Origin: a virus
Direction: 5' to 3' (one strand)
IMG/VR virus record: IMGVR_UViG_3300034082_002367
Span: 1 to 42,737 of that record
Length of the DNA stretch: 42,737 bases
A program made the position numbers and the translations under genes. Of the stretch, positions 38,369 through 42,737 are shown piece after piece (position 1 is the stretch's first letter; every line of letters begins with the position of its first letter). The notes under the pieces are model-generated. The model was not told the origin of the DNA. It made no database searches and worked only from the letters and a program-made list of their open reading frames with translations.

Positions 38369-38568
38369 AACTTTCTATTTTCCCTTTTAAATTGTTGATA
38401 TATTTCTTCTTGAATTTCTTTAGACATAAAAACAAAGTCATTGAATGTGGTATCATTTGTGATAAACTTAGCAAAAGCTATTGCTTCCGATTTTATAAGA
38501 TAGTCAATCCTTTCATTTTCCATCAATTGTTGGATTTCAGGATCATTCTGTATACTGTGTTTACTCAT
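38365..38568 (-). CDS. Small helical protein
   Basis: 67 residues, helical and charged, ending FKRENRKL. ATGA overlap with copy B; the DNA of this junction is the same AATAGAAAGTTATGA as at the other junctions but read in another frame. Confidence 0.5.
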   Translation of the reverse strand: MSKHSIQNDPEIQQLMENERIDYLIKSEAIAFAKFITNDTTFNDFVFMSKEIQEEIYQQFKRENRKL

Positions 38569-38764
38569 AACTTTCTATTGTTTCGTTATTTAATAATCCT
38601 CTTAATCGAATCAGTTCAGCAATAACGTCATCACCTAATTCTATTTTTGACATCATGCTGAGGTCAACCACCTGATTATGCAATAGGTCAATCAATTGCT
38701 CTTGAATTCCAGACTTCTCTTCAAGAGCTTCAATCTTTTCTAATAAATGCGCAATATAGTTCAT
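38561..38764 (-). CDS. Small helical protein, first gene of the array
   Basis: 67 residues, helical (LEKIEALEEKSGIQEQLIDLLHN), ending in NNETIESYE as copy A does (NNETIENYE). Upstream is a 334-base gap with no coding frame I trust. Confidence 0.5.
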   Translation of the reverse strand: MNYIAHLLEKIEALEEKSGIQEQLIDLLHNQVVDLSMMSKIELGDDVIAELIRLRGLLNNETIESYE

Positions 38765-39098
38765 AACTTTTTAATTTAAAATATAAGTTGCCAAAAGGGT
38801 AGAACAAAGAGTCTAAACCAAAAACCAAATCTAGGACAAAGACCCTTCTTACTTCAAGGGCAAAGTCAAAATCCAAGTTAGTCGTGTTAGCCAATTATCT
38901 CAAGGAGTAACCTGTCTAATATTGAGTTCTATCTCAGTTTTTTAGTCTGTAAGAAGGCGGTTCCATGATTATGCCCCTGACGAATCAGGGACAAGAAGTT
39001 GTTCGTTAGGTTATCAACCGATTGTATAAAGATTCCACCCTCTTGGCATAAAAGCTGATGAATCCAGACTCCGGTCCGACTCATCAGCTACCTTAATA
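38765..39098. other. 334-base gap without a convincing gene
   Basis: No plausible frame on either strand. It holds a perfect CCCTGA-CGAA-TCAGGG hairpin (38975-38990) and, at its right edge, the terminator hairpin 39053-39089. No tRNA fold was found on either strand. It may carry a small RNA or the upstream control region of the array. Confidence 0.6.
39053..39089 (-). terminator. Probable terminator after the coiled-coil gene
   Basis: AGCTGATGA(G)TC pairs with GA(T)TCATCAGCT over 12 positions with one G-U pair on the minus strand, with an inner GAC/GTC. A short T-run follows. It lies just past the stop of the gene 39099-40028. On the plus strand the same position is an A-C mismatch, so the minus-strand RNA folds better. 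Confidence 0.55.
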
Positions 39099-40028
39099 TT
39101 AGTCTTCTAATTGATTCATAAAAGTATCAATCACCGCTTTGAATCTAGGATCAACCGCGATTCTTAAAGCTGCAGTTTCTGAAATCTCCTTCTGCCTGGC
39201 TTCTTCAAATTCCATCGAGGCTTTGGATCTTTCAGCGTGCCAAGCATCGAACAGAACACGATAATCATTTCTCAGCTTGGAGTTTAATTCCTCGTGTTGG
39301 CTCATCAAATCGGCCAAGGCTCTGGCTCTGCGTGCCTGCTCTTCGGTCACCAAGTTCTTCACTTTGGCCTTGAAATAGTTTACTCTCTGTTCATGCTGGC
39401 GATGTATCGCTGCTAACTGATCATGAATCTCAGCCAGTTGATCGATAGTATGATGTACGTTCACATTTAACGGAGTCTTTTTACCGGTCTCAACTTCAAA
39501 CCATTCTAGGGTTTTAATGTTAGGCAGCTCAGTTCTAAGTCGGTCTAGTTTTCCTCCTCGGTGGATGAATTGTCCGACATGAGAAGCAAAGGCTTCAGCC
39601 TCCAAGTACTCATTGTATTCTGCACTAGACAACTGGGCCCATCCCCAGTCTTCTCTCACTTCAAGAAGATCCTCTTGATCCTCATCTACGGAGTGAAATT
39701 TAGGATATTCAATTTCAGGTGTATCCCACTTAAATGCTCTGTTTTTGATCTCAAACAGAAGCTCCTCCTTTGCCTTGATGTTCTCCATCAAGAAGGCTTG
39801 AGCTGCATGCAGCCGAGACTTTTCATTTAGCAAGTCGATAATATTTTCTGGGATCGGATTCCCAGGGGTCTCAATATAGAGATTGCTATCCACAGTCAAG
39901 CTGCGAGCTGAATTGTTAACCACTGAAATCTTGGCCTCGATATTTCTGCTGGCCTGATTACAAAGATTAGAGATAGACTGAGCCTGAGAAAGCGAGAGTC
40001 CATTGGTTGAGAGTGAGTGTTTTTTCAT
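39099..40028 (-). CDS. Coiled-coil protein of unknown function
   Basis: 309 residues. MKKHSLSTNGLSLSQAQSISNLCNQ is followed by a long helical region with HAAQAFLMENIKAKEELL and a C-terminal coiled coil (LAEIHDQLAAIHRQHEQRV...). No leader motif, no membrane segment. It ends in a strong hairpin terminator. Its G+C looks higher than in the left half of the window. Similar proteins appear in some other large phages with no known function. Confidence 0.6.
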   Translation of the reverse strand: MKKHSLSTNGLSLSQAQSISNLCNQASRNIEAKISVVNNSARSLTVDSNLYIETPGNPIPENIIDLLNEKSRLHAAQAFLMENIKAKEELLFEIKNRAFKWDTPEIEYPKFHSVDEDQEDLLEVREDWGWAQLSSAEYNEYLEAEAFASHVGQFIHRGGKLDRLRTELPNIKTLEWFEVETGKKTPLNVNVHHTIDQLAEIHDQLAAIHRQHEQRVNYFKAKVKNLVTEEQARRARALADLMSQHEELNSKLRNDYRVLFDAWHAERSKASMEFEEARQKEISETAALRIAVDPRFKAVIDTFMNQLED

Positions 40029-40046
40029 ATCTGTTCTTTTTTTAAT

Positions 40047-40130
40047 TTAATAAAGTCCTCGGCCAGTATGGATCATGGCCTGAATTCGTTGCTCCTCTAA
40101 CCAGAGCAGGAATCTAAAAATCTTTTTCAT
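40047..40130 (-). CDS. Very small basic peptide (27 residues)
   Basis: A 27-residue frame, MKKIFRFLLWLEEQRIQAM..., that overlaps the next upstream gene by ATGA. It is amphipathic, with a hydrophobic face and Arg/Glu. The coupling and lack of any other frame in the gap make it plausible. Confidence 0.45.
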   Translation of the reverse strand: MKKIFRFLLWLEEQRIQAMIHTGRGLY

Positions 40131-40372
40131 TGGTTTCTCTTTATGTATTCTAAAACTTCAGGGGAGGCCTGCTGCGCAAATCTTTGCTGGTTCCAATGGT
40201 CGAAACCTCTCCACATTACCATTGCATTGTCCTGGATATTGGAGATGGAATTGATGTAATTCAGTTTCTCATCCACGTATCCATAGGTGTTATCGTAGGT
40301 CTGCCAGATCTGAGTGGCAATCCTTCTCATTTCCTCAAATATCTCCTGACTCGGTGTCTCTCTTTGATTCAT
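40127..40372 (-). CDS. Small helical protein
   Basis: 81 residues. Acidic start, aromatic-rich middle (YDNTYGYVDEKLNYINS, MVMWRGFDHWNQQRF), helical end. The ATG at 40372 overlaps the next gene by 38 bases; an ATG at 40330 avoids this. No family recognised. Confidence 0.45.
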   Translation of the reverse strand: MNQRETPSQEIFEEMRRIATQIWQTYDNTYGYVDEKLNYINSISNIQDNAMVMWRGFDHWNQQRFAQQASPEVLEYIKRNQ

Positions 40373-40514
40373 TTTCAGTTTCTGTTGATTTAATACTAAT
40401 AGCTGGCATGAGAACTAGGGCCCATAGACAGTATGCGCTGTTGGTGAAATAGATGGCCGCTCCGATAAGAGTGAAGAAGCCTAAATAAACCAAACTTGTA
40501 TCTAAATGTTTCAT
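40335..40514 (-). CDS. Small two-helix membrane protein
   Basis: 59 residues from the ATG at 40514. Residues 8-24 and 28-42 are hydrophobic (VYLGFFTLIGAAIYF, LWALVLMPAI), followed by a charged tail. The ATG at 40562 is rejected: GTATAAT lies 12 bases before 40514, inside the longer frame. Confidence 0.6.
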   Translation of the reverse strand: MKHLDTSLVYLGFFTLIGAAIYFTNSAYCLWALVLMPAISIKSTETENESKRDTESGDI

Positions 40515-40526
40515 CTTTTTACTTAT

Positions 40527-40533
40527 ATTATAC
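40527..40533 (-). promoter_or_regulatory. Early-type promoter GTATAAT
   Basis: GTATAAT on the minus strand, 12 bases before the membrane-protein start at 40514, overlapping the stop of the M28 peptidase gene. Confidence 0.45.
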
Positions 40534-41319
40534 CCTATTTGATTCCTTGGTTTCGTCCCCACAGATCGGAACCAGCACTTTTTCTACGTATTCCTGCATT
40601 TCCACTGGACTGATCCGATCTACGGAGTCAGCCGGTGTATGACATCGATAAAGAATCTCCAGATCCAGGGCCTCACCTAGATATTCCACCACCGGTCCAG
40701 GTCCTACTTGATCCAACGGGATCCCAGGTACCGGATTGATCACACAGGAATCGATCCCGTTCCTTCTAAATATCACTGCATCGTTAAATGGAGTCTCTAC
40801 TACCGGGCAGCCGAACTGTTGCAAGATCCGTTCCTGTAGAGGGCCGGGATAATTGCCCACAAAGAATCGTTGACCGCCGATGCCGGAGAGCTCCAGATTG
40901 AGAACCCAGTCGATCTGACCCAGCTCTCCCTCTAGAACAAGATCCGAACATCTTTGAGATCCGATGCCACCTACTTCCTCCCCATCTACAAGCCATACTG
41001 ACACATGAGGCAGCAACAGCTTAAGGGCAACAGCACAAATCACAGAGGCTGAATTATCGTTGGCGTTGTCCAGGTCAGGGCGTACGATATCGTGATGAGC
41101 CACTACTGCCCGGGTCCCCTCTCCTGGCAGATAGATATTATAGAACCAGCCTCCAGAGCGGGCTCCCCTCTCGACCCACCACCTGTCCAATTTCCATTGA
41201 ATTCCAAGCTCGTTCAGGAGCCCGATTAGGAACTGAACCCGAGGCGGGGCCTCTTCTCCGTTTTGCCAGGCAGTTCCGTGGTTTCGAACCCGACAAAAAT
41301 CGTAAATTTTATGGTACAT
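40528..41319 (-). CDS. M28-type zinc aminopeptidase
   Basis: 263 residues. The zinc ligands line up as AHHDIVRP with NANDNSASV (His and Asp), then GEEVGG (catalytic Glu) and the terminal His in CHTPADSVDRIS. The whole layout matches M28 aminopeptidases, which trim N-terminal residues from peptides. No signal peptide, so it acts in the host cytoplasm. The gene is visibly richer in G+C (roughly half to 55 percent) than the rest, so it is a recent import. A role in processing peptides or defence proteins is open. Confidence 0.85.
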   Translation of the reverse strand: MYHKIYDFCRVRNHGTAWQNGEEAPPRVQFLIGLLNELGIQWKLDRWWVERGARSGGWFYNIYLPGEGTRAVVAHHDIVRPDLDNANDNSASVICAVALKLLLPHVSVWLVDGEEVGGIGSQRCSDLVLEGELGQIDWVLNLELSGIGGQRFFVGNYPGPLQERILQQFGCPVVETPFNDAVIFRRNGIDSCVINPVPGIPLDQVGPGPVVEYLGEALDLEILYRCHTPADSVDRISPVEMQEYVEKVLVPICGDETKESNRV

Positions 41320-41338
41320 ATGGTCTTGCTATTAATGA

Positions 41339-41428
41339 TCACACTACAAAAAGTGCTAGAAGAGTGATTACTATAAACCAAGAGATGACTAGTATAATAG
41401 CAATTCTACTGTTTTGAGAGTTCTTCAT
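41339..41428 (-). CDS. Single-pass membrane peptide (29 residues)
   Basis: A 29-residue frame: a polar start (MKNSQNSR), then one hydrophobic helix (IAIILVISWFIVITLLALFVV) to the end. It lies in the gap before the peptidase, with GTATAAT (41490-41496) further upstream. The clean transmembrane composition supports it; no relative known to me. Confidence 0.4.
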   Translation of the reverse strand: MKNSQNSRIAIILVISWFIVITLLALFVV

Positions 41429-41489
41429 TTTTAAGGATTTAATGATTGTATATTTAGTTTACACTGCTGCTCAACCTGCTCTATAATCT

Positions 41490-41496
41490 ATTATAC
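41490..41496 (-). promoter_or_regulatory. Early-type promoter GTATAAT
   Basis: GTATAAT on the minus strand in the gap downstream of the recombinase gene, reading towards the small membrane peptide and the peptidase; the run GTATAATAGATTAT matches the bases around the NADAR promoter at 4306. Confidence 0.4.
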
Positions 41497-41505
41497 TACA
41501 TTTTA

Positions 41506-42309
41506 TTAAATAGGTAAATTAACTTTAGCGAGAATTTGATTTGAGACATGCGTATAGATCTCAGTTGTCTTAGAAGAAGAGTGTCCAGCAATCTTTTGGA
41601 TTATTCTTAGATCTGTTCCATTCTCCAAAAGACTAGTAAAAGAAGAATGTCTCAAAGTATGGATGGAAGAATCTTGATCTATGTATTTCTTATAGATTTT
41701 CTGACAGCTTCCTATTGAATAATTAGTAGAAGACTGTCCATTGAATAGGTATTCATTTGGTCTATACTCTTTCCAATATTCCCTTAGAAGTTCCAGAACC
41801 TTTTGGGATAGGGGAACTATTCTGTCCTTCTTTCCTTTTGCATTCTTGATATGAATAAGCATTCTCTTAGAATCAATATCAGAAATCCTTAAATTAACTA
41901 CTTCCGAAACCCGTAGTCCTACTGAAAATGTTAGGGTTAAGATTGACTTATGTTTGATATTCTCTATCTTTTCAAGTCGTTCTCTTATAAAATCAGAATC
42001 TATAACTTTAGGAAGTTTCTTCTCTGATCTAGGTCTTTTAAAAGAAACTTTATCATATTTTTTACCTAGTACTTCTTTGTATAAAAACCTAATTGAGTTA
42101 ATGACCTGATTCTGTTGAGAGACCGACAAGAATTTATAAGAATCTAAATAATTTTGAAAATCACTTGAATTACAATGAATTATCTGCTTTTCCCCGAGAC
42201 TTTCTAGAAATCTTTTAATATGTGACATATAATTTTCTCTAGTCCTTGGAGAATAGTTTAAATATATAAACTTTTCTTCGCAAATCTTTATAATTTTTTG
42301 ATTTTTCAA
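41506..42309 (-). CDS. Tyrosine recombinase (XerC/D-like integrase)
   Basis: 267 residues starting at TTG (an internal ATG at residue 28 would cut the N-terminal domain). Residues 10-85 form the SAM-like core-binding domain. Catalytic residues: Arg133 in GLRVSEV, Lys near 160 in NAKGKKDR, His217-x-x-Arg220 in HTLRHS, His243 in AGHSSSKTTEIYTH and nucleophile Tyr252. All are intact. It may integrate the phage, resolve multimers or flip a segment. The inverted repeat 53 bases upstream is a candidate target. It has few GATC sites, unlike most genes. Confidence 0.93.
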   Translation of the reverse strand: MKNQKIIKICEEKFIYLNYSPRTRENYMSHIKRFLESLGEKQIIHCNSSDFQNYLDSYKFLSVSQQNQVINSIRFLYKEVLGKKYDKVSFKRPRSEKKLPKVIDSDFIRERLEKIENIKHKSILTLTFSVGLRVSEVVNLRISDIDSKRMLIHIKNAKGKKDRIVPLSQKVLELLREYWKEYRPNEYLFNGQSSTNYSIGSCQKIYKKYIDQDSSIHTLRHSSFTSLLENGTDLRIIQKIAGHSSSKTTEIYTHVSNQILAKVNLPI

Positions 42310-42361
42310 ATCTTAACTGTTTAATAATTAATAAGTTACATGAAGGTAATTATATATAATA

Positions 42362-42390
42362 GTTATGTTCCATTAAAACGAGAACATAAC
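42362..42390. repeat. Perfect inverted repeat near the recombinase
   Basis: GTTATGTTC (42362-42370) and GAACATAAC (42382-42390) are exact reverse complements, separated by 11 bases, in the gap upstream of the tyrosine recombinase. Arm length is close to Xer-type half-sites, although the spacer is longer than the usual 6-8 bases. It may be a recombination site or an operator. Confidence 0.5.
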
Positions 42391-42405
42391 AAAGTATAAA
42401 TTCAA

Positions 42406-42582
42406 TTAAATATTTTTAACTATTTCTCTAACCTTATCAATCAAAAAATTAGTTTCTTCAATATGATGTTGTTCTAAAAGTCTATATCTTTCTTCCCAAG
42501 ATAATGTATCATCATCCTTGTATTTTTTGATTTTAATCCACTTGTATGTTTCAAGTATTTCTTTCTTTTCTAATTCTTCCAT
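42406..42582 (-). CDS. Small helical protein (58 residues)
   Basis: 58 residues: MEELEKKEILETYKWIKIKK followed by DDTLSWEERYRLLEQHHIEETNFLIDKVREIV. It is one long amphipathic helix pattern that I recall from small proteins of Bacteroidota phages. It sits upstream of the recombinase on the same strand. Function unknown. Confidence 0.6.
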   Translation of the reverse strand: MEELEKKEILETYKWIKIKKYKDDDTLSWEERYRLLEQHHIEETNFLIDKVREIVKNI

Positions 42583-42612
42583 AAAATATTTAACTAAATT
42601 TATACCCAGCCG

Positions 42613-42735
42613 TTAGCAGCCATTAAATGACCGCCACAATTCGACAAACTCTTCCCTTTTCATTTGTCTTAATTCTCTATTGTCGGCATATTTTCTTTCG
42701 TGGTAAATTTCAATTTCGCTCCCACCAGTGAAGTA
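42613..42735 (-). CDS. Unknown protein, truncated at the window edge
   Basis: The frame is open at the right edge of the window and stops at 42613, giving the last 40 residues. YADNRELRQMKREEFVELWR is a typical end of a short phage protein. The start lies outside the window. Confidence 0.5.
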   Translation of the reverse strand, partial: YFTGGSEIEIYHERKYADNRELRQMKREEFVELWRSFNGC

Positions 42736-42737
42736 AA

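Larger units (their letters stand above)
37633..38768 (-). repeat. Repeated gene-junction sequence
   Basis: The five genes at 37338-38764 share the junction AAA(G/A)TTATGA(G/A)TAA or a trimmed form (ATTATGAGTAA) around their starts at 38764, 38568, 38368, 37995 and 37640; three junctions extend to AATAGAAAGTTATGA or its close variant. At most, the stop TAA and the start ATG overlap within it. Because the same bases are read in different frames at 38568 and 38368, the similarity is in the DNA, not just the protein. Confidence 0.6.

Noticed and set aside
39053-39089. A hammerhead ribozyme suggested by CTGATGA
   Set aside because: The GAAA core and the other conserved core bases are absent, and CTGATGA is part of a simple long hairpin that serves as a terminator.
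42362-42390. The inverted repeat near the recombinase as a transcription terminator
   Set aside because: Its stem is AT-rich with a long loop and no T-run on either side, so a binding or recombination site is more likely.

Overview
The window looks like part of a large, AT-rich tailed-phage genome (a myovirus with T4-like traits) whose host is probably a member of the Bacteroidota. Phage evidence: a gp25-type baseplate wedge protein, an endolysin, a tyrosine recombinase, a phage thymidylate synthase, an RNA-repair set, and dozens of tightly packed small unknown genes with ATGA overlaps. Host evidence: a secreted CUB protein whose C-terminal region has the look of Bacteroidota type IX secretion substrates (25846-27141), a small protein with the YVHQLQN signature common in Bacteroidota phages and prophages (35974-36327), several short lipoproteins, and starts without Shine-Dalgarno sequences. 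No rRNA, tRNA or CRISPR array was seen.

Layout. 1-5967 is mostly minus-strand late genes, interrupted by a plus-strand NADAR gene. 6015-16662 is mostly plus strand: a leader-bearing large protein, a sugar-nucleotide epimerase, an MBD4-like DNA glycosylase, thyA, a metallophosphoesterase, a HAD phosphatase, lipoproteins and a zinc-ribbon protein behind a structured leader. 16686-19734 is a minus-strand late operon ending in the gp25 homologue. 19807-22265 (plus) holds small genes, a HAD phosphatase and the endolysin. 22275-25792 (minus) holds a thioredoxin-like and a muramidase-like protein. 25846-35762 (plus) holds the secreted CUB protein, an AAA+ ATPase, a split kinase/phosphatase pair, a CCA-adding-type enzyme, an Rnl5-type RNA ligase, a second metallophosphoesterase and small genes. 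35696-42735 (minus) holds small genes, a cytidylyltransferase, a five-gene array with repeated junctions, a GC-rich M28-type peptidase and a tyrosine recombinase.

The outstanding observation is that about fourteen otherwise unrelated proteins begin with the same short leader: a few residues, then F/Y-x-x-F/Y/W, then an acidic end at about residue 9-17 (FKQFITE, FTQFIAE, FDQFVTE, FYNRIFE, FALFES and so on). This matches the capsid-targeting sequence of T4 internal proteins (MKTYQEFIAE), which is cut off by the prohead protease. Downstream of the leaders are a muramidase, a thioredoxin-like domain, a phosphoribosyltransferase-like domain, a GNAT-like domain, a DUF1566 domain, a winged-helix-like protein, and strongly acidic or basic proteins. 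The inferred picture is a large payload of proteins packed inside the capsid and either injected with the DNA or used as prohead core.

Two promoter grammars are visible. ATAAATAA lies 14-21 nt before the start of many leader-bearing genes (late, resembling the T4 late TATAAATA). GTATAAT or a close variant lies 5-6 nt before the ATG of several non-virion genes, which would give leaderless early mRNAs. Gene composition is mosaic: most genes are rich in GATC, while thyA, the RNA ligase, the 29175 membrane gene and the 37338-38764 array are not, and the M28 peptidase is much richer in G+C.
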